The position numbers were made by a program, and so were the translations under genes. The notes below the pieces were generated by a model. It made no database searches, was not told the origin of the DNA, and saw nothing but the letters and a program-made list of their open reading frames with translations. A stretch of DNA of 64,000 nucleotides from Sinomicrobium soli (GTDB taxonomy: Bacteria > Bacteroidota > Bacteroidia > Flavobacteriales > Flavobacteriaceae). Positions 1-8,459 of this stretch are shown here, piece by piece. The number at the start of each line of letters is the position of its first letter. The first letter of the stretch is position 1. The DNA lies in NCBI RefSeq assembly GCF_003285545.1, contig NZ_QLNV01000009.1:108665-172664 (forward strand). Direction: 5' to 3'.

Positions 1-340
1 CAAGGATGCGATGGAAGGAATGCTTTCTCCCGAGCTTAAGGAGGAGGTTACCGGAACTGCAGAAATACGGGAAACATTCAAGATATCGAAAGTCGGCACC
101 ATTGCCGGGTGTATGGTTACCGATGGCAGGATATACCGGAACTCGGGTATCCGCCTGATCCGGGACGGCGTTGTGATCTTTACCGGCGAACTGTCTTCTC
201 TGAAACGCTTTAAGGACGATGTTAAGGAGGTGTCGAAAGGATATGACTGCGGAATGCAGATCAAGAACTACAACGACATCAGGGAAGGTGATATTATAGA
301 GTCGTTCCACGAAGTGGAGGTGAAGAAACGCCTGAAATAG
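1..340 (+). CDS. infB: Translation initiation factor IF-2, C-terminal end (5' truncated by window)
   Basis: This is the last ~112 residues of IF-2, the GTPase that positions initiator tRNA on the 30S subunit. The reading frame is open from the first complete codon (base 2) and runs off the left edge, so the GTPase domain is outside the window. The visible part is the final beta-barrel domain that binds fMet-tRNA. It shows the typical run [18 protein letters not shown], then IRLIRDG, then the ending [11 protein letters not shown]. The length and the stop at 338-340 fit the normal IF-2 C-terminus. A strong terminator follows at once. Identification is by recognition of the conserved C-terminal sequence. 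Confidence 0.96.
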   Translation, partial: KDAMEGMLSPELKEEVTGTAEIRETFKISKVGTIAGCMVTDGRIYRNSGIRLIRDGVVIFTGELSSLKRFKDDVKEVSKGYDCGMQIKNYNDIREGDIIESFHEVEVKKRLK

Positions 341-364
341 GAATCAGAGTCGTATCAGAATAAG

Positions 365-403
365 AAAGGGCTGTCTCATGAAGGGGACAGCCCTTTGTTT
401 TTT
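365..403 (+). terminator. Rho-independent terminator after infB
   Basis: A perfect 11-bp stem, AAAGGGCTGTC (365-375) with GACAGCCCTTT (386-396), is followed by a T-rich run (TTTGTTTTTT). It lies 24 bp after the infB stop codon. Confidence 0.93.
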
Positions 404-427
404 CTGGGTATGAGACTGGAATTGTGA

Positions 428-550
428 ATTGTCATGGTGAAGCGCAGCGAAGTCCCCGTCCCGGTCCAAAGGAACTTCAAGAGCATTACGGAAGCACCGG
501 AAATCCCTCCCCGCCTACCGACCGGCAGGCACTACGGTCGGAATGACAAT
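428..550. repeat. Dispersed intergenic repeat, copy A, with inverted ends
   Basis: This 123-bp non-coding unit starts ATTGTCAT (428-435) and ends ATGACAAT (543-550), which is an 8-bp terminal inverted repeat. Inside are the blocks AGCGCAGCGAAG, AAAGGAACTTCAA and GCACCGGAAATCCCTCC. Related blocks occur at 41119-41303, 50971-51061 and 55064-55119. It looks like a palindromic or MITE-like element family. No coding potential is seen. Confidence 0.8.
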
Positions 551-587
551 TATGAACCAGTTGTAAGTTCAGAATTCGGAGTTTGAA

Positions 588-633
588 AACTAAAAACTAA
601 AAACTACGAACTACGAACTACGAACTAAAACTA
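588..633. repeat. Degenerate ACTA(C)GA/ACTAAA tandem tract
   Basis: Repeated units of AACTAAAA and ACTACGA fill the space between repeat copy A and the 3' end of the SPOR gene. The gene's stop codon (631-633, TAG on the minus strand) lies within the tract. Similar tracts occur at 41924-41965 and 51064-51092. Confidence 0.7.
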
Positions 634-1011
634 CGGCGTTATGATAAAAGCGCTGGGATACTTGTTCTTTATTTTTATCAGGTGCCGGTCTGCTTCGAGC
701 CGTGTCCTGAATTTTCCGGCATACACGCGGTATGTTGGTGTTTTGAATGCGATGTCACAATCGATGTCGAAACCTTCCTTAAAAGAGGATTGTTCCTTTT
801 GGGCCCCTTCCAGGTTGCCGTTGTATATCTGGATGCGATAACGCTCCGCAGTACTGTCGTCCTCGTTGAGTTCGGTCCTTGCCGCAAGTAGTTTCTCCAC
901 TTTGGCATCCTGCCTGATGTTAATTTTTCCCTCCTGGGCGTAAGACGCCGCAACAGTCATAAACAGGAATGATAAACAGGCAAAAATGTTTCGTCGATAT
1001 AAGAATCTCAT
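631..1011 (-). CDS. Small exported SPOR-domain protein
   Basis: This 126-residue protein has an N-terminal signal peptide (about residues 1-24, ending ASYA before QEGK). It also has a C-terminal SPOR fold from about residue 56, with the strand YRIQIYNG and the second half YRVYAGKFRTRLEADRHL. SPOR domains bind denuded peptidoglycan at division sites, so a periplasmic wall-associated role is inferred. I chose the ATG at 1009-1011 because the upstream in-frame candidate at 1030-1032 is a TTG inside a TAnnTTTG promoter match (1030-1037, minus strand). The protein has no catalytic domain. It lies between infB and the respiratory operon. Confidence 0.85.
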   Translation of the reverse strand: MRFLYRRNIFACLSFLFMTVAASYAQEGKINIRQDAKVEKLLAARTELNEDDSTAERYRIQIYNGNLEGAQKEQSSFKEGFDIDCDIAFKTPTYRVYAGKFRTRLEADRHLIKIKNKYPSAFIITP

Positions 1012-1029
1012 AATGAATACGGTTTTATG

Positions 1030-1037
1030 CAAAAGTA
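1030..1037 (-). promoter_or_regulatory. Promoter -7 element for the SPOR gene
   Basis: On the minus strand this reads TACTTTTG, a full match to the Bacteroidota -7 consensus TAnnTTTG. It lies 18 bases before the chosen ATG. No clear -33 TTTG was found. Confidence 0.5.
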
Positions 1038-1135
1038 ATTTATTCGCTCGAAATCACCCTGTTAAAATTTATTTAGAATTGATATAAATTGTTTATTAAC
1101 ACAGGGTCGTCATTCCCTAAATGGAGAGTATATTG

Positions 1136-1143
1136 TATTTTTG
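1136..1143 (+). promoter_or_regulatory. Candidate promoter of the act-cox operon
   Basis: TATTTTTG matches the consensus TAnnTTTG. It lies 82 bases before the ATG at 1226 and would give a 5' leader of roughly 80 bases. It lies downstream of the alternative ATG at 1121, which argues against that start. A clear -33 element was not found. Confidence 0.4.
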
Positions 1144-1225
1144 TGCACGGATTTTAAGAGCCTGTGTTTTTTTGTTGTTCTCCGACGAAAAAATCAAGCA
1201 AAATAAAGGTGAGATAACACATAAT

Positions 1226-2509
1226 ATGGATATGAAAGAGGTGATACACCGCAATTCTGTTTCAAGAATTCTAAGTATTAGTCTGGCAATTCTGCTGGCG
1301 TTTTCCACAACTCTTTTTGGACAAGAAGGTGACCCGGACCGGGGGAAGCAGTTGTTTAATTCCAATTGTGCTGCCTGTCATAAATTAGATCAGAGGATGA
1401 CGGGGCCGGCTCTCGCCGGTGTTACGAAGGAGCGTGACAGGGAGTGGTTGCACAAATGGATCAAGAATAACGTAGCACTCAGGAAATCCGGAGACCCGGA
1501 TGCGATAGCCATTTTCGAGGAGTACAACGGTGCCGCCATGAACACCTTTCCGCAATTGTCAGAACAGGACATAGATGATATTCTGGCCTATACCGAAAAT
1601 CCGCCCGCTTCTGCCGCTGCGCAGACCGGGGGAGCAGGGCAGGCCGTGGCCGCAGAGCCTTCGGGTATTCCCAATGAAGTGGTGCTCGTGGCGCTGATCC
1701 TTGTTTTTGGTATGCTGGTCATTATGCTGATACTCGTAAACAAGGCCCTGAGGCGTATTGCCGAAGCCAAAGGTATCGAATTGCCCGAAGACAAGGAAGG
1801 TAGACTGCCACTGTGGAAGGCTTTTGTAAAGAACCAGTTCCTGGTATTTGTTTCGGTGATCGTACTGCTGCTGGTATCGGCCTATTTCGTATACGGTTAC
1901 ATGATGCAGGTGGGGGTAGACCAGGGATATGAGCCCGTACAGCCCATACACTTCTCACACCGCATACACGCCGGCGACAATGAGATAGACTGTAAGTACT
2001 GCCATTCCTCTGCCAGGGTTTCCAGGACTTCGGGAGTACCCTCGCTGAATGTGTGTATGAACTGTCATAAAAATATTATGGAGGTTGCCCCGGAAACGGC
2101 TACCGCAGAACACAGCAAGGAGTTTTACGACGGAGAGATCCAGAAATTATACGAAGCCGTAGGCTGGGATGTGGAAAACCAGGCGTATACCGGCGAGACC
2201 AAGCCCGTAAGATGGGTGAAGATACACAACCTTCCCGATTTTGTTTACTTCAACCACTCCCAGCACGTTACCGTAGCAGGGCTGGCCTGCCAGGAGTGCC
2301 ACGGCCCCATAGAGGAAATGGAAGTGGTGCGGCAGTTCTCTCCCCTTACCATGGGATGGTGTGTGGACTGTCACAGGACTACCGATGTGCGTATGGAAGG
2401 TAACGAGTATTACGAAAAGATACACGAAGAGTTGTCTAAAAAATACGGAGTGGAAAAACTTACGGCTGCACAAATGGGAGCTTTGGAGTGCGGTAAGTGT
2501 CACTATTAA
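1226..2509 (+). CDS. actA: Alternative complex III subunit ActA, multiheme cytochrome c (six CXXCH motifs)
   Basis: ActA is the periplasmic electron-carrying subunit of alternative complex III, which oxidises menaquinol and passes electrons to cytochrome oxidase. From the ATG at 1226 the protein has 427 residues. It starts with a signal or anchor segment (residues ~14-32), followed by a class I cytochrome c domain with CAACH at 48-52. Two hydrophobic helices lie at about 152-172 and 205-226. Five more heme motifs follow: CKYCH (256), CMNCH (277), CQECH (355), CVDCH (379) and CGKCH (422), the last one residue from the C-terminus. ActA proteins are usually described as pentaheme, so the N-terminal sixth heme domain is notable. 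ATGs at 1226 and 1232 are both possible. The one at 1121 would add an unlikely extension. It is the first gene of the operon. Confidence 0.93.
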   Translation: MDMKEVIHRNSVSRILSISLAILLAFSTTLFGQEGDPDRGKQLFNSNCAACHKLDQRMTGPALAGVTKERDREWLHKWIKNNVALRKSGDPDAIAIFEEYNGAAMNTFPQLSEQDIDDILAYTENPPASAAAQTGGAGQAVAAEPSGIPNEVVLVALILVFGMLVIMLILVNKALRRIAEAKGIELPEDKEGRLPLWKAFVKNQFLVFVSVIVLLLVSAYFVYGYMMQVGVDQGYEPVQPIHFSHRIHAGDNEIDCKYCHSSARVSRTSGVPSLNVCMNCHKNIMEVAPETATAEHSKEFYDGEIQKLYEAVGWDVENQAYTGETKPVRWVKIHNLPDFVYFNHSQHVTVAGLACQECHGPIEEMEVVRQFSPLTMGWCVDCHRTTDVRMEGNEYYEKIHEELSKKYGVEKLTAAQMGALECGKCHY

Positions 2510-2573
2510 TCATAAAACACGGGCGCAGCATACTGCGCCTCCATTATTAAAAAGAGCTAATTTTATATAAGAC

Positions 2574-5500
2574 ATGGCGTCAAACAAAAAATACTGGAAG
2601 AGTGTCGAGGAGCTGGATGAAAACAATTCCGTTGTAGAGACACTTAAACAGAATGAGTTTGTTGAGGAGATCCCCGTAGATGAATTTTTGGGAGATAAGG
2701 AGAATCTCCAGAGTTCTTCTACTTCGCGAAGGGATTTTCTCAAATACGTGGGCTTCAGTACCGCTGCCGCTACGCTTGCTGCCTGTGAAGGTCCTGTGAA
2801 AAAGGCGATACCTTATGTGGTACAGCCGGAGCAGATACGTCCCGGGGTAGCGAACTATTATGCTACCACCATCGCCGATGGTTTCGATTTTGCCAGTGTG
2901 CTGGTAAAAACACGTGAGGGGCGCCCGATAAAGATAGAGGCCAACAGTGATGCCTCGTTTATCGGTTGTCCGAATGCCAGGGTGAATGCTTCCGTACTGT
3001 CCCTTTACGACCGGATGAGGATACAGGGACCGAAATCGGGAAGAGAATATATGACGTGGGAAGACCTGGACGAAAAAGTGGTGGCCGGATTAAATGCGGT
3101 TAAGGCCAGCGGCAAACAGATCGTGTTGCTGACACAGACCTATGCCAGTCCTTCCACCAACAGGCTGGTAGCTGAGTTTGCCGGGAAATTCGGTAATGTA
3201 AAGCACGTTCAGTACGACGCTATTGCAGAAAATGCAGCTCTTGAGGCTTTTGCCGGGAAGTACGGTAAAAGGGCCCTGCCGGATTACGACTTTTCGAAGG
3301 CTGATGTAATTGTGTCTTTTGCTGCGGATTTCCTGGGCGACTGGCACGGTGGAGGTTTCGATACCGGGTATGCCGCAAAAAGAATACCGTCGAACGGAAA
3401 AATGTCACGGCATATACAGTTTGAGGCCAATATGTCACTTTCAGGCGCAAATGCCGATAAAAGGGTGCCTCTTAAGCCTTCACAGCAAAAAGTAGCTTTG
3501 GCCAAATTATACGGGTATCTTACCGGTACTTCCGTTTCCGGGGATCTTCCCGGACCGGCTGATGAGGCCCTGAAAGGAGCCGCGGCGCAGCTTAAAAAGG
3601 CCGGCAGAAATGCCGTGGTGGTTACGGGTATAGACGATGTGGATGCCCAGACACTGGTATTGCGCATCAACGAATTACTGGGGAGTGTGGTGTCTGATGT
3701 CAGGGCGCCCAGGTTACTGCGCCAGGGAGATACCGCGAAAGTAGCCCGCCTGATAGAAGATATGAAATCCGGAAAGGTCGGGGCACTTATCACAAGTGGT
3801 GTAAACCCGCTTTATACCTTGCCTGACGCTTCGGGATTTGAGGAAGGCCTGAAGAATGTGGGCTTATCCGTAGCCTTCTCCATGAAGGAAGACGAAACAG
3901 CACTGGCTTCTCAATATGTTGCGGCTGCACCGCATTACCTGGAATCCTGGGGAGATGTGGAAATGAAGCAGGGATATTACAGCCTTACCCAGCCGGCTAT
4001 CCGCCCGCTTTTTGATACGCGGCAGCTACAGGACGCCCTGCTGAAATGGATGGGAGAGGATAAAACGTATTACGATTATATAAAGGCGTATTGGGAAACG
4101 GCAGTTCTCGGAGGACAATCCTGGAACAAAGCACTTCACGACGGTGTGTTTGTGTCTTCTGTTGCGGGCGCAGCAGTCGCCGAAACCGAAACTCCGTCTG
4201 AGGGAGAAGAGGTGACTGCCGAAGAGGAAGAAGAAAGTGCTCCTGCTGCGGCTGCCCCTGTCGATATAAACAGTGCCGTACGGCGCCTGGCTTCCGCATC
4301 GGGAAGTGATTTTGAGCTTACGCTGTACCCGAAAACCGGAATGGGAGACGGGCAGCAGGCCAATAATCCCTGGCTGCAGGAGTTTCCCGATCCCATAACC
4401 AGAGTGTCCTGGGACAATTACATTACGATATCCAGGGCCGATGCCGAGACTTTGGGGCTCAGCAACAGGCATGTGGCCAATGGGGGGCTTAACGGTAGTT
4501 ATGCCAGTATCACCGTGAATGGTGTTACTCTCGAAAAAGTACCTGTACTGATCCAGCCGGGACAAGCGAGGGGTTCTGTCGGACTTTCTTTCGGATATGG
4601 TAAGAGAGAAGGCCTGAAACCCGAAATGCAGGTAGGGGTCAATGCCTACACATTATATGATGATTTCAATGCAGTACAGCCGGTAACGATCGAAAAGGTT
4701 TCCGGAGAGCACGAATTTGCCTGTGTACAGCTGCACAATACACTGATGGGACGTGGTGATATCGTCAAGGAGACCACGCTCGAGATATTTAATACCAAAG
4801 ATGCCGCGGAGTGGAATGTAACTCCTAAAGTGTCGCTCAATCACCAGGAGATAGAAGCGGTGAGCGCCGATCTCTGGGATGATTTTGACACTTCGATAGG
4901 GCATCACTTCAACCTGTCTATAGACCTGAATGCCTGTACGGGCTGCGGGGCCTGTGTTATTGCCTGTCATGCGGAGAACAACGTACCGGTGGTCGGTAAG
5001 GAGGAAGTGAGAAAGTCGAGAGACATGCACTGGCTTCGCATCGACCGTTATTATTCGTCACAGGATAGCTTTGAGGGTGATAACGAGGTGAAAGACGGTA
5101 TCTCCGGACTGGGAGATTCCCTGACCACTTTCGGAAAAATGGAACTGGCCGCGGAGAACCCGCAGGTAGCATTCCAGCCGGTGATGTGCCAGCACTGTAG
5201 CCATGCACCCTGTGAAACGGTCTGTCCTGTAGCGGCGACCTCTCACGGTCGTCAGGGACAGAATCACATGGCCTATAACCGATGTGTGGGTACCCGCTAC
5301 TGTGCAAACAACTGTCCGTATAAGGTAAGGCGCTTTAACTGGTTCCTGTACAACAATAACGACGAGTTTGACTATCACATGAACGATGACCTCGGAAGGA
5401 TGGTTCTCAATCCTGATGTAGTAGTGCGTTCGAGAGGGGTTATGGAGAAATGTTCTCTTTGTATCCAGATGACCCAGAAAACCATACTGGATGCCAAGAG

Positions 5501-5711
5501 GGAAGGCAGAGAGGTGCGTAAGGATGAATTCCAGACTGCTTGTTCTGCGGCCTGCGGAAGCGGAGCCATGGTATTCGGGGATGTGAATAATGAGGAAGAT
5601 GCCGTAGTGGCCCTGAAAAACGGTGACAGGATGTATCATCTCCTGGAGCATGTAGGGACCAAGCCCAATGTATTCTACCAGGTTAAGGTAAGGAATACGG
5701 GAGAAGCATAA
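2574..5711 (+). CDS. actB: Alternative complex III subunit ActB (molybdopterin-oxidoreductase-like plus Fe-S domain)
   Basis: ActB is the large periplasmic Fe-S subunit of alternative complex III. The 1045-residue protein carries a twin-arginine motif SRRDFLKYVGF near residue 52, followed by AACEG. This suggests Tat export, possibly with a lipid anchor. Residues ~70-740 resemble molybdopterin oxidoreductases, which in this family lack the cofactor. The C-terminal part is a ferredoxin-like domain with four cysteine clusters: CTGCGACVIAC (from 788), CQHCSHAPCETVC (872), CVGTRYCANNC (904) and CSLC (960), then CSAACGSGA. An acidic and alanine-rich insert (about 523-563) separates parts of the large domain and looks like a flexible linker. 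The gene starts 64 bases after actA and belongs to the same operon. Confidence 0.95.
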   Translation: MASNKKYWKSVEELDENNSVVETLKQNEFVEEIPVDEFLGDKENLQSSSTSRRDFLKYVGFSTAAATLAACEGPVKKAIPYVVQPEQIRPGVANYYATTIADGFDFASVLVKTREGRPIKIEANSDASFIGCPNARVNASVLSLYDRMRIQGPKSGREYMTWEDLDEKVVAGLNAVKASGKQIVLLTQTYASPSTNRLVAEFAGKFGNVKHVQYDAIAENAALEAFAGKYGKRALPDYDFSKADVIVSFAADFLGDWHGGGFDTGYAAKRIPSNGKMSRHIQFEANMSLSGANADKRVPLKPSQQKVALAKLYGYLTGTSVSGDLPGPADEALKGAAAQLKKAGRNAVVVTGIDDVDAQTLVLRINELLGSVVSDVRAPRLLRQGDTAKVARLIEDMKSGKVGALITSGVNPLYTLPDASGFEEGLKNVGLSVAFSMKEDETALASQYVAAAPHYLESWGDVEMKQGYYSLTQPAIRPLFDTRQLQDALLKWMGEDKTYYDYIKAYWETAVLGGQSWNKALHDGVFVSSVAGAAVAETETPSEGEEVTAEEEEESAPAAAAPVDINSAVRRLASASGSDFELTLYPKTGMGDGQQANNPWLQEFPDPITRVSWDNYITISRADAETLGLSNRHVANGGLNGSYASITVNGVTLEKVPVLIQPGQARGSVGLSFGYGKREGLKPEMQVGVNAYTLYDDFNAVQPVTIEKVSGEHEFACVQLHNTLMGRGDIVKETTLEIFNTKDAAEWNVTPKVSLNHQEIEAVSADLWDDFDTSIGHHFNLSIDLNACTGCGACVIACHAENNVPVVGKEEVRKSRDMHWLRIDRYYSSQDSFEGDNEVKDGISGLGDSLTTFGKMELAAENPQVAFQPVMCQHCSHAPCETVCPVAATSHGRQGQNHMAYNRCVGTRYCANNCPYKVRRFNWFLYNNNDEFDYHMNDDLGRMVLNPDVVVRSRGVMEKCSLCIQMTQKTILDAKREGREVRKDEFQTACSAACGSGAMVFGDVNNEEDAVVALKNGDRMYHLLEHVGTKPNVFYQVKVRNTGEA

Positions 5712-5804
5712 GGAACAGGTGTACGCCTCTCCCCGGCCTATCTGTACGGGGCAGGAGGAACACGGTAACAGTAAGTAAAAGAGTAATAAAATTAAAATAG
5801 TAAA

Positions 5805-7199
5805 ATGGCGTCGCATTACGAAGCACCTATACGTAAACCCCTGGTACTCGGAGATAAAAGTTATCACGATGTTTCGGTTGATGTTGCCAGGCCTGTTGAG
5901 GGCAGGGCAAACAAGCAGTGGTGGATTGTTTTCTCTATCGCCCTGGTAGCCTTTCTCTGGGGACTGGGATGTATAATTTATACCATTTCTACCGGGATCG
6001 GCACCTGGGGGCTTAACAAGACCGTAGGATGGGCCTGGGATATTACCAACTTCGTCTGGTGGGTAGGTATCGGGCACGCGGGAACACTCATTTCTGCGGT
6101 ACTGTTGTTATTCCGCCAGAAATGGAGAATGGCCATCAACCGTTCGGCAGAGGCCATGACCATTTTTTCCGTGGTGCAGGCGGGACTGTTCCCGCTGATC
6201 CACATGGGGCGCCCCTGGCTCGGATACTGGGTGGTACCCATACCCAACCAGTTCGGATCGCTCTGGGTGAATTTTAACTCCCCGCTGCTGTGGGACGTAT
6301 TTGCGATCTCTACCTACCTGTCGGTATCACTGGTGTTCTGGTGGACCGGACTGCTGCCCGACTTTGCGATGATCAGGGACAGGGCCGTAAAGCCTTTCCA
6401 GAAAAAGATATACAGCCTGCTCAGTTTCGGATGGAGCGGCCGGGCAAAAGACTGGCAGCGTTTTGAAGAGGTATCCCTTGTGCTTGCCGGGCTGGCCACA
6501 CCCCTGGTACTTTCGGTACACACCATCGTATCGTTCGACTTTGCTACCTCGGTAATCCCGGGATGGCACACCACTATCTTCCCTCCCTACTTTGTTGCGG
6601 GAGCGGTATTCTCCGGGTTTGCAATGGTAAATACGCTGCTTATCATTATGAGAAAAGTGGTAAGTCTTGAAGATTATATTACCCTGCAGCATATAGAACT
6701 CATGAACATTGTGATCATGATCACCGGTTCTATAGTAGGGTGTGCCTATATCACCGAATTGTTTATCGCGTGGTATTCGGGAGTGGAATACGAGCAGTAT
6801 GCATTCCTGAACAGGGCTACCGGACCTTATGCCTGGGCCTACTGGATGATGATGAGCTGTAATGTGTTCTCTCCCCAGTTCATGTGGTTCAAGAAACTGC
6901 GAACCAGTATCATGTTCTCCTTTATTATTTCGATAGTGGTAAACATAGGAATGTGGTTTGAGCGTTTCGTGATTATCGTGACATCGCTTCACAGGGATTA
7001 CCTTCCCTCTTCCTGGACCATGTTCTCCCCGACTTTTGTGGATATAGGGATTTTCGTAGGGACCATAGGCTTTTTCTTTGTGCTCTTCCTGCTCTATTCG
7101 AGAACATTCCCTGTCATTGCACAGGCCGAAGTGAAGACCATCATGAAATCATCTGCTGAAAATTATAAAAAACTAAGAGACGGCGATCATGAGCAATAA
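5805..7199 (+). CDS. actC: Alternative complex III subunit ActC (NrfD/PsrC-like membrane subunit)
   Basis: This 464-residue polytopic membrane protein is of the NrfD/PsrC type. In alternative complex III it forms the main quinol-oxidising membrane module together with ActF. Many hydrophobic helices are visible, for example WWIVFSIALVAFLWGLGCII (about 45-64) and NIVIMITGSIVGCAYITELF (about 301-320). The short loop HMGRPWLGYW is typical of the family. The 93-base gap after actB holds a weak CCCCG/CGGGG hairpin (5731-5751) that could affect relative expression. The 3' end overlaps actD by 11 bases, which indicates translational coupling. Confidence 0.95.
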   Translation: MASHYEAPIRKPLVLGDKSYHDVSVDVARPVEGRANKQWWIVFSIALVAFLWGLGCIIYTISTGIGTWGLNKTVGWAWDITNFVWWVGIGHAGTLISAVLLLFRQKWRMAINRSAEAMTIFSVVQAGLFPLIHMGRPWLGYWVVPIPNQFGSLWVNFNSPLLWDVFAISTYLSVSLVFWWTGLLPDFAMIRDRAVKPFQKKIYSLLSFGWSGRAKDWQRFEEVSLVLAGLATPLVLSVHTIVSFDFATSVIPGWHTTIFPPYFVAGAVFSGFAMVNTLLIIMRKVVSLEDYITLQHIELMNIVIMITGSIVGCAYITELFIAWYSGVEYEQYAFLNRATGPYAWAYWMMMSCNVFSPQFMWFKKLRTSIMFSFIISIVVNIGMWFERFVIIVTSLHRDYLPSSWTMFSPTFVDIGIFVGTIGFFFVLFLLYSRTFPVIAQAEVKTIMKSSAENYKKLRDGDHEQ

Positions 7200-7713
7200 A
7201 GTAATTCAGGCAATTTATACCGATGATGACGTACTGCTGGGAGCAGTAAAGAAGGTAAAGGCCGCACATCATCACATAGAGGAAATATATACGCCATTTC
7301 CCGTTCACGGTCTCGATAAGGCGATGGGGCTTGCCCCCACACGTATAGCGATAGCATCGTTTATATACGGATGTATTGGTCTGGCCGTTGCCATAGCAAT
7401 GATGAACTATATCATGATCGAAGACTGGCCCCAGAATATAGGGGGAAAACCGAGTTTCAGCTTTCTGGACAATATGCCTTCCTTTGTGCCGATCATGTTC
7501 GAACTGACCGTGTTTTTTGCGGCCCACCTTATGGTGATCACCTTTTACCTGAGGAGTAAGCTCTGGCCTTTTAAAGCGGCGGAGAACCCCGATGTGAGAA
7601 CTACCGACGATCATTTCCTGATGGAAGTGGCCGTGAGCGGAAATGAAGAAGAACTGTCTGCCTTTTTGAAGGATACCGGAGCAGTTGAAGTTAAAGTTTC
7701 AGAAAAGCATTAG
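7189..7713 (+). CDS. actD: Alternative complex III subunit ActD (DUF3341)
   Basis: ActD is a 174-residue membrane subunit of alternative complex III and belongs to the DUF3341 family. The N-terminal domain (1-70) is soluble and has the sequence EIYTPFPVHGLDKAMGL, a hallmark of the family. Two transmembrane helices follow (about 46-72 and 98-122), then a C-terminal soluble tail with TTDDHFLMEV. The ATG lies within the last codons of actC, an 11-base overlap. In known structures of the family this subunit packs against ActC and ActF and has no redox cofactor. None of the usual cofactor motifs is present here. Confidence 0.94.
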   Translation: MSNKVIQAIYTDDDVLLGAVKKVKAAHHHIEEIYTPFPVHGLDKAMGLAPTRIAIASFIYGCIGLAVAIAMMNYIMIEDWPQNIGGKPSFSFLDNMPSFVPIMFELTVFFAAHLMVITFYLRSKLWPFKAAENPDVRTTDDHFLMEVAVSGNEEELSAFLKDTGAVEVKVSEKH

Positions 7714-7792
7714 CAGGGAAACAGGCGGTATGGGATTGTCTTGAAAGCACAATACCGGCCGGCCTGGAACCCACAACGTAAATATTGTTTCA

Positions 7793-8356
7793 ATGAAGAG
7801 CTTTGTAAAAATAGGAATAGCACTTGGTGTGGCTGCGATCATGACCTCTTGTTTCGACAAGTCCAGCCGGAACTATCAGTTTATGCCCAATATGTATGAG
7901 TCGGTAGCTTATGAGCCTTATCAGGAGTCGGAGGCCTTTAAAAATGGTGTGGAGGCTCAATTGCCGGCAGAACACACGATAAACAGGGGCTGGATGCCAT
8001 ACGAGTACGAGAATACTACCGAAGGAAAGGATCTGGCCATGGCAGAACTGAAGAACCCTCTCGCTGCCGATTCTGCTTCCTATGAGAAGTATGTGGGCAA
8101 CGGAAAGGAGCTTTACGACATATACTGTGCCATCTGTCATGGTGATAAGGGTGACGGACAGGGACCGCTGGTAGAGCGTGAAAAGTTTCTCGGGATTCCC
8201 AGCTATGCAGACCGTGAGATTACCGAAGGAAGTATCTATCACGTGATCTATTACGGCCTGAACTCCATGGGGTCTTATGCGGTGCAGCTCAATGAAAAGG
8301 AGCGTTGGGAAGTGGTTATGTATGTGGAGCAGCTCAGAAAGGATCTGACCAAATAA
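7793..8356 (+). CDS. actE: Alternative complex III subunit ActE, monoheme cytochrome c lipoprotein
   Basis: This is a 187-residue exported cytochrome c. The N-terminus is a lipoprotein signal with the lipobox MTSC and the cysteine near residue 20. One heme-binding motif, CAICHGDKGDGQGP, lies at about residue 113. A candidate methionine axial ligand is in GLNSMGSYA. ActE is the monoheme partner of ActA in alternative complex III and probably hands electrons towards the oxidase. The gene is 79 bases after actD and in the same operon. With the six motifs of ActA, the complex would carry seven c-type hemes. Confidence 0.94.
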   Translation: MKSFVKIGIALGVAAIMTSCFDKSSRNYQFMPNMYESVAYEPYQESEAFKNGVEAQLPAEHTINRGWMPYEYENTTEGKDLAMAELKNPLAADSASYEKYVGNGKELYDIYCAICHGDKGDGQGPLVEREKFLGIPSYADREITEGSIYHVIYYGLNSMGSYAVQLNEKERWEVVMYVEQLRKDLTK

Positions 8357-8459
8357 AACAATCAGGTATACGGCAGTACCGGCGGATAAAACAGGCAAGG
8401 CCGGGTTCGGGACTGGGGATATACGAAACAGAATTTACAATAAAGAGAATTTTCAGGAT

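Noticed and set aside
588..633. A CRISPR-like or minisatellite array
   Set aside because: Units are only 7-8 bases, degenerate and without spacers.
5731..5751. A terminator between actB and actC
   Set aside because: The CCCCG/CGGGG hairpin is short and has no T-run; the genes form one operon.
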